DNA of 8,990 bases from Sulfurovum sp. (GCA_020726085.1 DYTG01000077.1:1-8990), one strand, 5' to 3'; positions 1 to 6,508 are shown, numbered from the stretch's first letter. Numbers and translations are program-made. The notes: generated by a model not told the origin, from the sequence alone.

Positions 1-148
1 AGGGATGAGGGCTTTGGTATGCAGTGACCCTTATTTTATTGTGCAGAGTATTCTTTAAACATTTTCTATCATTCCAAAATTGCATTGTGGAACGCATAGA
101 TGTCCCCAGATAAAATTTGGGGACAAGGGGGTATCCACCCTACAGATT
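1..148. other. Non-coding tail downstream of htpG with decayed repeat motifs
   Basis: No credible reading frame is visible here. Positions 8-23 (GAGGGCTTTGGTATGC) resemble 6482-6495 beyond the helicase gene (AGGCTTTGGAGTATGC), which suggests a decayed copy of the REP spacer seen at 2096-2115. Positions 70-94 carry a CATTCCA ... TGGAACG inverted pair, like the arms of the REP palindromes but with an unrelated centre. A strong hairpin at 101-124 is listed separately. The window edge cuts this region, so a neighbouring gene beyond base 1 cannot be excluded. Confidence 0.4.
101..124 (-). terminator. Hairpin 25 bases after htpG, possible transcription end
   Basis: TGTCCCCA (101-108) and TGGGGACA (117-124) form a perfect 8-bp GC-rich stem with an 8-base AT-rich loop. 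It lies 25 bases beyond the htpG stop codon in the direction of transcription. No run of U follows the stem in the minus-strand transcript, so it is not a textbook intrinsic terminator. It may instead act as a 3' end stabiliser. The stem is directly visible; its role is inferred. Confidence 0.35.
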
Positions 149-2011
149 TTAAAGTGCCTTAGTCGCCACTCTGGCGATTCTACTTGCAAAGGCTATCTTG
201 TCTTTGGGTTCGATTCCCTCAGATAGTTTGGCGTTATCTAGGAGGATATGAGCCATATCTTCAAAGGTATCTTTATCTTCAAGAGCGTTGAGCTTTTTGA
301 TCATCTCGTGTTCGGGGTTGATTTCGAGTATCATGGGTACTTCGGGTAGCTCTTGTCCCATCTGGGCAAACATTGCTGCCATTCCTGCCATAGGGTCGTT
401 GGCATCTTTGACGACACAGCTAGGACTGCTGGTGAGTCGGTTGGTGGTTCGTGCCTCTTTAATCTCTTCGCCTAAAACCTCTTTAAGTCTATCGGTCAAT
501 TCTTTAAACTCTTTGGCTCTCTCCTCTTTCTCTTCGGGCGATTTGGTATCGGGAGCGTCGATAGTGGTAATATCTTTGAAACTCCACTCTTTAAACGTGC
601 TAATTGAGGGCGTTACGATGGTATCGAAATCTTTATCATCCATAATCAACACCTCAATACCCGCTTGATTGTACGCCTCTAGCAAGGGAGAGTTACGCAA
701 CGCTACCTCTTTTTCGCCGATGATGTAGTAGATCTCTTTTTTGTCGCTATCACCTCGTTCGATATACTCATCAAGCCCTATGAGTCCCTCTTTTTGAGAG
801 CTTTTGTATTTGACAATCTCCAGCAACAGATCTTTGTTGGTGTGATCTTGAAAAATTCCCTCTTTGATGACTCGGTTGTACTCCTTGGCAAAGCTGGTAG
901 CCTCATCTCCTTCGAGTTTTTTGATAGCTTGGAGTATTTTTTTGACGGAGCTTTGTTTGATATTGGCAAGTATTCTATTCTCTTGCAAAATCTCACGGCT
1001 GACATTGAGCGGTAAATCTTCGCTATCAATGATACCCTTGACAAATCGCAAATAGGGAGGCAATAGCTCACGGTTATCATCGGTGATAAAGACTCTCTTG
1101 ACATAGAGTTTCATACCCGATTGGTAGTCGTTTCGATAGAGGTCAAAAGGCGCTCTTTTGGGTACATAAAAGAGTGTCGTAAATTCATTAGCCCCCTCTA
1201 CTTTGTTGTGAAGATAAAGAAGTGGGGCATCGTCTCCGTGTGAGAGCGATTTGTAAAACTCTATATAATCCTCTTTTTTAAGCTCACTCTTTGGCAATGT
1301 CCACAGTGCGGTGGCTTCGTTGATTTGCTCAGATTTATTGACGCTTTTGGTCACAGCATCATCGCCCTCGCCCTCTGTTTCCTCTTCGGTGAAATGTACC
1401 ATAATAGGATAAGCGATATGGTTGGAGTACTTTTTGACGACCTCTTGGGTTCTCCACTTGCTCAAAAACTCTTTTTCATCGGCTTTGAGCGTGATATAGA
1501 CGATAGTCCCTTGCTCCTCTTTGCTGACAGGATTAACCTCATACTCACCCGTTCCATCGGTTGTAAACTTGTAGGCTTGTTCTTCTCCTGCTTTTTTGGT
1601 GATTACATCGACACGGTCTGCTACCATAAAGACGGAGTAAAACCCAACCCCAAATTGTCCGATAAGATTGCTATCTTTTTTGGCATCGCCTGTAAGATTT
1701 TCAACAAAGGCTTTAGTACCCGATTTGGCAATAGTACCCAAATGATCCATCAAATCAGCCTCATTCATACCGATACCGTTATCCGAAATCGTTAAACTTC
1801 CATCGTTATCATCAAGCTTGATGTTGATTTTGCCTATCCAATCAGGGTTTTTGTAGTTCTCATCGGTTAGGCGTAAGTGGTTGAATTTATCAAGTGCATC
1901 ACTGGCATTTGAAATAAGCTCTCGAATAAAAATCTCTTTGTTTGAGTACAAAGAGTGCGTCATAAGTTTAAGCAGTTGTCCAATCTCTGTTTGGAATTGA
2001 TGTTTCGCCAT
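149..2011 (-). CDS. htpG: Chaperone protein HtpG (Hsp90 family)
   Basis: This is the bacterial Hsp90, a cytosolic ATP-dependent homodimeric chaperone that remodels client proteins, commonly in collaboration with DnaK. The 620 residues are full length for the family. The N-terminal GHKL ATPase domain shows ELISNASDALDK (31-42, with catalytic Glu31 and Asn35), DNGIGM (77-82) and GQFGVGFYS (118-126). The middle domain carries LPLNVSREILQ (333-343), with the conserved Arg339 that contacts the nucleotide phosphate. The C-terminal dimerisation domain runs to the end. The ATG start is backed by AGGAGA (2018-2023) about 6 bases upstream. It is the third gene of a grpE-dnaK-htpG block and lies 142 bases after dnaK. 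That gap holds a REP element and an AT-rich stretch with a weak TATAAA (2048-2053), so both read-through and a separate promoter are possible. Identity is certain. Confidence 0.98.
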   Translation of the reverse strand: MAKHQFQTEIGQLLKLMTHSLYSNKEIFIRELISNASDALDKFNHLRLTDENYKNPDWIGKINIKLDDNDGSLTISDNGIGMNEADLMDHLGTIAKSGTKAFVENLTGDAKKDSNLIGQFGVGFYSVFMVADRVDVITKKAGEEQAYKFTTDGTGEYEVNPVSKEEQGTIVYITLKADEKEFLSKWRTQEVVKKYSNHIAYPIMVHFTEEETEGEGDDAVTKSVNKSEQINEATALWTLPKSELKKEDYIEFYKSLSHGDDAPLLYLHNKVEGANEFTTLFYVPKRAPFDLYRNDYQSGMKLYVKRVFITDDNRELLPPYLRFVKGIIDSEDLPLNVSREILQENRILANIKQSSVKKILQAIKKLEGDEATSFAKEYNRVIKEGIFQDHTNKDLLLEIVKYKSSQKEGLIGLDEYIERGDSDKKEIYYIIGEKEVALRNSPLLEAYNQAGIEVLIMDDKDFDTIVTPSISTFKEWSFKDITTIDAPDTKSPEEKEERAKEFKELTDRLKEVLGEEIKEARTTNRLTSSPSCVVKDANDPMAGMAAMFAQMGQELPEVPMILEINPEHEMIKKLNALEDKDTFEDMAHILLDNAKLSEGIEPKDKIAFASRIARVATKAL

Positions 2012-2060
2012 TAAATTCTCTCCTATTGTATCTATTATTTTTTTGATTTATAAATTTGCT

Positions 2061-2143
2061 CTCGTTCCACCTCTCCTGAGGTGGAATGCATATAAGAGCT
2101 TTGAAGTCCAATATACATTCCCACCAAGGAAGGTGGGAACGAG
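2061..2143. repeat. REP/BIME-like element A: two palindromes in one element
   Basis: The first palindrome has TTCCACCTC (2065-2073) and GAGGTGGAA (2078-2086) with loop TCCT. The second has TTCCCACC (2118-2125) and GGTGGGAA (2132-2139) with loop AAGGAA. A spacer containing GAGCTTTGAAGTCCAATAT (2096-2114) separates them. The outer ends CTCGTTCC (2061-2068) and GGAACGAG (2136-2143) are also complementary, so the whole 83 bases can fold as one long structure. In transcription order it begins 10 bases after the dnaK stop. This layout matches REP/BIME elements of the kind mobilised by RAYT (TnpA_REP) transposases. No such transposase is in the window. Confidence 0.85.
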
Positions 2144-2153
2144 GGGTGGTAGA

Positions 2154-4031
2154 TTACTCTACTTCCGCATCAATTACATCGTCATCTTTTTTGGCGTTTG
2201 CACCTTGTGGGTTAGTGCCACCTTGCTCTTTGGCGTACATTGCTTCGGCTAGTTTGTGACTTGCTTGTGTAAGGGTTTTCATCTTCTCATCGATTTGCTC
2301 TTTAGTAGCGTTGTCATCTTTAATCAATGCTTCAAGTTCCGTAGCAGCCTTTTCGATGTTGGCTTTTTCGTTGGCATCGAAATTATCGCCCAAATCGCCA
2401 AGAGATTTGCGTGTTTGGTGGATCAACGCATCGGCTTGATTGCGTGCTTCTACCATCGCTTTGCGTTTTTCATCTTCCTCTTTGTGGGCTTCGGCATCTC
2501 GTACCATCTTTTCGATTTCAGCGTCGCTTAGACCACTTGAACCTGTGATTTTAATCTCTTGTTGTTTGCCTGTACCTTTATCTTTTGCCATAACGGTTAA
2601 GATACCGTTGGCATCAATGTCAAACGTCACTTCAATTTGTGGCACACCTCGTGGGGCGGCTGGAATATCTCGTAGCTCAAACATTCCCAACGATTTGTTG
2701 TCTTTTGCAAACTCTCGCTCACCTTGAAGTGCATGGATACTTACGGCGGGTTGGTTGTCATCGGCAGTTGAGAAAGTTTGCGACTTTTTAGCAGGAATGG
2801 TTGTCCCTTTTTCAATGACTTTCGTCGTCACACCACCCAATGTCTCAATTCCAAGCGAAAGCGGTGTCACATCTAGCAACAAGACATCTTTGACATCACC
2901 TGCTAATACACCTCCTTGAATGGCGGCACCCACAGCCACGACTTCATCGGGATTTACCGATTTGTTAAGCTCTTTGCCAAAGTATTTTTTCACCTCTTCT
3001 TGAACCAGTGGCACACGCGTCGAACCTCCTACCATAATGACTTCATTAATGTCTGATTTGCTAAGATTTGCATCTTTGAGTACCGCATCAATGGTTTTGA
3101 TCGTATCGGCTACAAGATCAGAGATAAGCGATTCAAATTTCGCTCGTGTAATTTTGGTCACAAGGTGTTTGGGGCCCGTTGCATCGGCGGTGATAAAGGG
3201 GAGGTTTATCTCCGTTTCACTTGCAGAACTTAGCTCTTTTTTAGCACTTTCGGCTGCGTCTTTAATTCTTTGGAGTGCCATGACATCATTTTTGATATCG
3301 ATTCCTGTATCGCTTTTGAATTGATTGGCGATATGGTCGATGAGTCTGTTGTCAAAATCATCTCCACCCAAGAACGCATCTCCACCCGTGGACATTACCT
3401 CTACGACATTATCACCCGTTTCAAGTGTCGTGACATCAAATGTACCACCACCCAAATCATATACAACAATTTGCTCTGACTCTTTTTTGTCAAGCCCGTA
3501 CGCCAAAGCTGCCGAAGTAGGTTCGTTGATGATTCGTAGTACATTAAGCCCTGCTATCGTTCCTGCCTCTTTGGTCGCTTTTCGTTGTGCATCGTTGAAA
3601 TACGCAGGTACAGTAATAACAGCGTCGGTGATGGTTTGTCCAAGATAAGCTTCGGCATCCTCTTTGAGCTTCATTAATACTTTGGCTGAAATCTCTTGTG
3701 GGGTGTAGGTTTTTCCTGCTACTTCAATCGCACACGCTCCGTTTCTATCGACGACATGATAAGGAAGTCTCTTTTGTGCCTCTTTGGCCTTCTCTTCGCT
3801 CATCATCAAACCCATAATACGCTTAATCGAGTAAATCGTTTTTTCAGGGTTGGTTACCGCTTGTCTTTTGGCAGACTCACCTACCAATACTTCACCTTTG
3901 TCAGTAAAAGCTACGATTGAGGGGGTAGTGTTTTTGCCCTCTTTGTTGGCGATAATCTTTGCTTCACCGTTTTCATAAACCGCCATAGCGGAGTTGGTTG
4001 TTCCTAAATCTATTCCTAATACTTTTGCCAT
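2154..4031 (-). CDS. dnaK: Chaperone protein DnaK (Hsp70)
   Basis: This is the Hsp70 chaperone, which binds exposed hydrophobic segments of cytosolic proteins in an ATP-controlled cycle driven by DnaJ and GrpE. The 625 residues are full length. In the nucleotide-binding domain are GIDLGTTNSA (6-15, phosphate loop 1), VVYDLGGGTFDVT (189-201, phosphate loop 2) and VGGSTRVPLVQ (334-344, adenosine motif). The insertion typical of Gram-negative Hsp70 follows residue 75. The interdomain linker DVLLLDVTP is at 382-390, followed by the substrate-binding beta-sandwich and helical lid. The C-terminus DDDVIDAEVE is the acidic tail usual in Campylobacterota DnaK. The ATG is preceded by AGGAAG (4038-4043) at good spacing. 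The gene follows grpE after 176 bases that hold several hairpins. The overall sequence closely resembles Campylobacter DnaK as recalled. Identity is certain. Confidence 0.99.
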   Translation of the reverse strand: MAKVLGIDLGTTNSAMAVYENGEAKIIANKEGKNTTPSIVAFTDKGEVLVGESAKRQAVTNPEKTIYSIKRIMGLMMSEEKAKEAQKRLPYHVVDRNGACAIEVAGKTYTPQEISAKVLMKLKEDAEAYLGQTITDAVITVPAYFNDAQRKATKEAGTIAGLNVLRIINEPTSAALAYGLDKKESEQIVVYDLGGGTFDVTTLETGDNVVEVMSTGGDAFLGGDDFDNRLIDHIANQFKSDTGIDIKNDVMALQRIKDAAESAKKELSSASETEINLPFITADATGPKHLVTKITRAKFESLISDLVADTIKTIDAVLKDANLSKSDINEVIMVGGSTRVPLVQEEVKKYFGKELNKSVNPDEVVAVGAAIQGGVLAGDVKDVLLLDVTPLSLGIETLGGVTTKVIEKGTTIPAKKSQTFSTADDNQPAVSIHALQGEREFAKDNKSLGMFELRDIPAAPRGVPQIEVTFDIDANGILTVMAKDKGTGKQQEIKITGSSGLSDAEIEKMVRDAEAHKEEDEKRKAMVEARNQADALIHQTRKSLGDLGDNFDANEKANIEKAATELEALIKDDNATKEQIDEKMKTLTQASHKLAEAMYAKEQGGTNPQGANAKKDDDVIDAEVE

Positions 4032-4068
4032 TTTTATCTTCCTTTTTTAATTTTATGTATCTCTTCTT

Positions 4069-4090
4069 AGATTTGAACAAGTCCAAATCT
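4069..4090 (-). other. mRNA hairpin just upstream of dnaK
   Basis: In the minus-strand transcript this reads AGATTTGGAC, TT, GTTCAAATCT. The two arms pair over nine positions plus one G-U pair, and the practical loop is CUUG. On the opposite strand the same position would be an A-C mismatch, so the fold is better in the sense transcript. It lies 37 bases upstream of the dnaK start. No U tract follows, so it is unlikely to be a terminator. A role in processing or stabilising the dnaK message is inferred. Confidence 0.5.
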
Positions 4091-4110
4091 AATTCATCTC
4101 ACTAAAGCTA

Positions 4111-4121
4111 CGCCTTTGGCG
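4111..4121. repeat. Small GC-rich palindrome between grpE and dnaK
   Basis: CGCC, TTT, GGCG forms a short 4-bp stem with a 3-base loop between REP element B and the hairpin in front of dnaK. With these two it makes a row of three fold-back structures in the 176-base grpE-dnaK gap. It is short enough that chance cannot be excluded. Confidence 0.3.
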
Positions 4122-4133
4122 AGAGGTCTTTAA

Positions 4134-4197
4134 TCTCGTTCCACCTCTCCCGAGGTGGAATGCATACAAGAGCTTTGAAGTCCAATATGCAACGAGA
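4134..4197. repeat. REP-like element B: one palindrome plus shared spacer
   Basis: TTCCACCTC (4139-4147) and GAGGTGGAA (4152-4160) form a perfect 9-bp stem with loop TCCC. The following spacer GAGCTTTGAAGTCCAATAT (4170-4188) is identical to the one in element A. The ends TCTCGTT (4134-4140) and AACGAGA (4191-4197) pair as an outer stem. Compared with A, the second palindrome is missing, as though deleted between its arms. In transcription order it begins 10 bases after the grpE stop, the same distance as element A from dnaK. Confidence 0.85.
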
Positions 4198-4207
4198 GTT
4201 AATTGCA

Positions 4208-4795
4208 TTACTTGCAAGTACTCACCATCGGCGGTCGTAGGACTCGCTCTTTGATAGTGTATCCCTTTTGCAATACCGCTACGATGTGTCCGCTTTCGTG
4301 TTGGTCGCTCTCCACTTGCATGATGGCTTGATGCAAATTTGGGTCGAGTTCGCCCTCACACGCTATCTCTTTGATGTGGTTTTTTTCCAATACTTTGATA
4401 AGTTGTTGATAGGTTAAATCAACGCCCTCTTTGATTTTGTTGAGTACCTCATCTTCACTTTGTACGGCACTGATGGTCGCTAATGCCTGTTCAAAAGAGT
4501 CAAGCACCGTCAAAATATCAGTAGCAAACTTCTCGTTGGCGTAGGTTACGGCACTGTTTTTGTCTTTTTGCATGAGTCTTTTGCTGTTTTCAAAATCGGC
4601 GTAAGCCCTCATGTATTTATCTTTCCACTCCATAGCCTCGACTTGAGCCGTTGCCAAAGCATCTTCTTGCTTTGGAGTCTCTTCGTTTGTGTTTTTGCTG
4701 GAAGCATCATCGGGTTGGATGGTTGTCTCTCCTAACTCCTCTAGCTTCTCTTCTTGCTCTTTAGGAGTCTCTTGAATAGGTTCATTTTGGCTCAT
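4208..4795 (-). CDS. grpE: Nucleotide exchange factor GrpE
   Basis: GrpE is the homodimeric co-chaperone that releases ADP from DnaK and acts as a thermosensor of the Hsp70 cycle. The predicted product is 195 residues: an acidic disordered N-terminus (about 1-45), a long dimerising helix (about 46-110, with KYMRAYADFENSKRL at 60-74), a shorter helical part, and the C-terminal beta-wing (about 150-195). The wing contains DPNLHQAI (151-158) and the family-typical ending GYTIKERVLRPPM (178-190). I chose the ATG at 4795 because AAAGGGA lies 7 bases upstream. An in-frame ATG 10 codons earlier (4825) sits inside the operator-like inverted repeat and lacks a ribosome site. The gene has its own strong promoter. 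hrcA, its usual upstream partner, is missing from the window. Identity is certain; the start is likely. Confidence 0.96.
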   Translation of the reverse strand: MSQNEPIQETPKEQEEKLEELGETTIQPDDASSKNTNEETPKQEDALATAQVEAMEWKDKYMRAYADFENSKRLMQKDKNSAVTYANEKFATDILTVLDSFEQALATISAVQSEDEVLNKIKEGVDLTYQQLIKVLEKNHIKEIACEGELDPNLHQAIMQVESDQHESGHIVAVLQKGYTIKERVLRPPMVSTCK

Positions 4796-4821
4796 CAAGT
4801 CCCTTTGTGTTGAGATTTTAT

Positions 4822-4838
4822 GCACTCATTATCAGTGC
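4822..4838 (-). promoter_or_regulatory. CIRCE-like operator at the grpE transcription start
   Basis: GCACT (4822-4826) and AGTGC (4834-4838) form an inverted repeat with a 7-base spacer, extending as ATGCACTC ... CAGTGCTTG. The core of the HrcA operator CIRCE is GCACTC / GAGTGC inside TTAGCACTC-N9-GAGTGCTAA. Here the core is recognisable, but the spacing is four bases shorter and the TTA/TAA flanks are poor. It covers about +2 to +18 relative to the predicted start, where a repressor would block initiation. Binding by HrcA or an HspR-like repressor is inferred. Confidence 0.5.
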
Positions 4839-4846
4839 TTGATAGA

Positions 4847-4876
4847 ATTATACAACATTTAGTCAATCTTTGTCAA
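4847..4876 (-). promoter_or_regulatory. Near-consensus sigma70 promoter for grpE-dnaK(-htpG)
   Basis: On the minus strand TTGACA (4871-4876) and TATAAT (4847-4852) are separated by 18 bases, so both hexamers are perfect matches. The predicted start is near 4840, giving a leader of about 45 bases to the grpE ATG. Campylobacterota promoters generally lack a clear -35 box, so a full bipartite consensus is notable. It explains how the chaperone block is expressed independently of ruvA. Confidence 0.8.
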
Positions 4877-4892
4877 GTCATAACTATATATT

Positions 4893-4925
4893 TTTAGTTA
4901 ATTTAGTTTAGTCTATATGACTAAA
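4893..4925. promoter_or_regulatory. TTTAGT repeat cluster upstream of the grpE promoter
   Basis: TTTAGT occurs at 4893-4898, 4902-4907 and 4907-4912, and inverted as ACTAAA at 4920-4925. The last two make the 7-bp inverted repeat TTTAGTC (4907-4913) / GACTAAA (4919-4925) around TATAT. The cluster begins about 16 bases upstream of the -35 box and lies in the 161-base gap after ruvA. It could be a regulator site, an AT-rich UP element or a weak end signal for ruvA. The DNA is AT-rich, so chance contributes. Confidence 0.4.
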
Positions 4926-4956
4926 GTTATATTAGTTCAATCAATCACTATAGATT

Positions 4957-5523
4957 TCATAATCTTTGTAACCGCTTGAGTGCCTCTTTGACAAGCGTAG
5001 AGGTCTCACCTCTAATACCCTCTAGTGCCTTTTTGATTTGATCTTTTTTAAATCCCAAACTCTCCAGTGCCATAGTCGCTTCCATGCTACTTTTAGAGAG
5101 ACTATCCCCTGTAGCGTTGGTATCTTGGACGATAAAATCGGCAAGTTCTACCAAAATACGACTGGCACTTTTGGGACCAATACCTGGGACTTTTTTGAGC
5201 AACGTCACATCTTTGCTATTAACTACCCGTGCAAACGTGACGGGGTTAAAGGTAGAACAAATCGCCAAAGCCACTTTAGGACCTACACCGTTGATTTTGA
5301 TAAGGGTATCAAACATTCGTTTCTCATCAAGAGCTACAAATCCAAAGAGCAAATGCACATCTTCTCGAATGATTTGGGTTGTAAAAAGCTTGATTTTGGT
5401 CTCTTGTTGGAGAGTATTGGAGCTATTGAGAGAGATATGTACCTCATAGATTAATCCATGGACATTAATCTGCACAACCGTAGGCTCTTTTTGCTCCACA
5501 ATGCCCTCTATACCTACTATCAT
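4957..5523 (-). CDS. ruvA: Holliday junction branch migration protein RuvA
   Basis: RuvA binds four-way DNA junctions as a tetramer and loads the RuvB motor for branch migration in recombinational repair. The 188 residues match the family length. Domain I (about 1-62, OB fold) opens with MIVGIEGIVEQKEP, as RuvA proteins typically do. Domain II holds two helix-hairpin-helix motifs, IKINGVGPKVA (75-85) and LKKVPGIGPKSA (109-120). Domain III (about 145-188) is the RuvB-binding helical bundle. The frame extends 12 codons upstream to a GTG, but the ATG at 5523 fits the family N-terminus and has AGGAGT (5528-5533) in front, so I take it. A minus-strand TGCTATTGT at 5550-5558 could be an extended -10 box. 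ruvB and ruvC are not adjacent; ruvA stands between a toxin-antitoxin pair and the chaperone block. Identity is certain. Confidence 0.97.
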   Translation of the reverse strand: MIVGIEGIVEQKEPTVVQINVHGLIYEVHISLNSSNTLQQETKIKLFTTQIIREDVHLLFGFVALDEKRMFDTLIKINGVGPKVALAICSTFNPVTFARVVNSKDVTLLKKVPGIGPKSASRILVELADFIVQDTNATGDSLSKSSMEATMALESLGFKKDQIKKALEGIRGETSTLVKEALKRLQRL

Positions 5524-5661
5524 CGATACTCCTACTATTTTTTTGCAAAACAATAGCACAAAAAAACAAAAACATTGGTAAGGGTTTACAAAGATGATAA
5601 AGAAGCATAGATATTTATTGAGAGAGGGAGGGTAATAATTGAGTCGCCTCTTGATTTTAGG

Positions 5662-6135
5662 CTACTTTTTTTGATAGTAAAATGTCTTGATTTTACTGTA
5701 TATGGCTTCTAATAACAATCGTTTTTCATAGAGTTTGTTTAATGCCACCGACATCTCTTGCGGTTGGTTTTTATAGTTATGCGAAAGCTCATTTCTATCG
5801 TCTCGAAGTTTCATCCAATCATTTGCTGCATCTATTAGATGAATTTTTTCCATCTGATTGAGAATATCTATGAAGGGTTTACCCTCTATCTCTTCTCCAA
5901 GAAAAACCAATACGGTCTTAAAAAGTTTTTGTCCCATCCCATCTTGAAGTTTTGCGAATCTAAATAAAAATTGATCAATGTTTTGGATTTCATCCTCACC
6001 AAGAGCGATATATTTTTCTTCATCAGGGGGCATAGTATTTGCCATTTTTCTTGCAGCACTGCTCATTCTCTCTAAATGTTTATCGCACTCATAAACTATT
6101 TTTTCAAGTCGTTCTCTAATGATTTCACTGTTCAC
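5662..6135 (-). CDS. hepT: HEPN-domain protein, HepT-like RNase toxin
   Basis: The 157-residue protein is all-helical in character and carries the HEPN ribonuclease signature Arg114-NELS-His119-N-Tyr121, an RX4HXY motif. In characterised HepT toxins, Arg and His form the RNase site in a dimer, and the Tyr is the residue AMPylated by the partner MntA. The segment FLFRFAKLQDGMG (56-68) is typical of this nucleotidyltransferase-partner family. The start is GTG (6133-6135), overlapping the TGA of the upstream gene as GTGA, so the pair is translationally coupled. The nucleotidyltransferase comes first and the HEPN gene second. Motifs and arrangement support a HepT/MntA toxin-antitoxin system. RNase activity in this subfamily is inferred, and it might instead be classed among HI0074-like substrate-binding partners. 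The pair is AT-richer than its helicase neighbour, consistent with acquisition. Confidence 0.75.
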   Translation of the reverse strand: MNSEIIRERLEKIVYECDKHLERMSSAARKMANTMPPDEEKYIALGEDEIQNIDQFLFRFAKLQDGMGQKLFKTVLVFLGEEIEGKPFIDILNQMEKIHLIDAANDWMKLRDDRNELSHNYKNQPQEMSVALNKLYEKRLLLEAIYSKIKTFYYQKK

Positions 6136-6428
6136 AACAAAACCCCTGTTTGGAGAGCTGTTTTTTCTATACTCGTTGGCTTATCTTTTGAAAATACTGT
6201 ATCTATCTTTTGTTCACCTATGAGTCTGTACAATTTTAACCTAAATTCACTTTTTTTATCAAACAAATCATCACTATTTAGACAATAAGGCAACCTAATA
6301 AACAAATCAATATCACCACCTCTTTTTGAATCATCAACCCTAGAACCAAAAAGATAGATTTCGCCCTCTCCAAAAACTTCTAAAAATGTCTTCTTGATTG
6401 AGTCTTTTTCATTTTGTGTTAGTCTCAT
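6132..6428 (-). CDS. mntA: Minimal nucleotidyltransferase, MntA-like antitoxin
   Basis: This 98-residue protein is a stand-alone polymerase-beta-type nucleotidyltransferase. The active-site signature is GS (28-29), nine residues, then DID (39-41), giving the metal ligands Asp39 and Asp41. Asp76 in KIDTVF is the likely third carboxylate. In characterised MntA/HepT pairs such a protein adds AMP groups to the tyrosine of the HEPN partner and silences it. All three catalytic acids are present, so the enzyme looks active. The gene starts 80 bases after the helicase gene with no clear promoter and only a weak ribosome site, and it ends by overlapping the HEPN gene by four bases. Expression by read-through from the helicase is possible. 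The function is a confident family inference. Confidence 0.75.
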   Translation of the reverse strand: MRLTQNEKDSIKKTFLEVFGEGEIYLFGSRVDDSKRGGDIDLFIRLPYCLNSDDLFDKKSEFRLKLYRLIGEQKIDTVFSKDKPTSIEKTALQTGVLL

Positions 6429-6459
6429 TTTGCACTACCCAAGAAACAATCATCCTCAC

Positions 6460-6500
6460 CCTCGTAAGTTTTTTTCAACGAGGCTTTGGAGTATGCAAAC
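6460..6500. repeat. Decayed REP-like remnant after the helicase gene
   Basis: CCTCGT (6460-6465) and ACGAGG (6478-6483) form a 6-bp stem around a T-rich loop. GCTTTGGAGTATGCAA (6484-6499) looks like a shortened form of the spacer in element B (GCTTTGAAGTCCAATATGCA), with bases missing in the middle. The motif begins about 9 bases after the helicase stop, a distance close to that of elements A and B from their genes. The similarity is visible but imperfect. Confidence 0.45.
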
Positions 6501-6508
6501 TTAGGAGA

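Noticed and set aside
288..668. Plus-strand frames opposite htpG, dnaK, ruvA and the helicase
   Set aside because: All are antisense shadows of well-identified genes and show no family resemblance of their own.
2043..2252. 69-codon plus-strand frame between htpG and dnaK
   Set aside because: It is made of REP element A and the antisense of the dnaK 3' end.
4796..4825. Upstream ATG giving a 205-residue GrpE
   Set aside because: It falls inside the operator-like inverted repeat and lacks a Shine-Dalgarno sequence, while the ATG at 4795 has AAAGGGA at the right distance.
4822..4838. A bona fide CIRCE element
   Set aside because: The core half-sites match but the spacer is four bases too short and the outer TTA/TAA bases are not conserved, so I report it only as CIRCE-like.
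6411..6453. A 14-codon leader peptide frame overlapping the start of the nucleotidyltransferase gene
   Set aside because: It begins ATGATTGTTTCT after a GAGG, but it is very short, has no recognisable content and could easily arise by chance.
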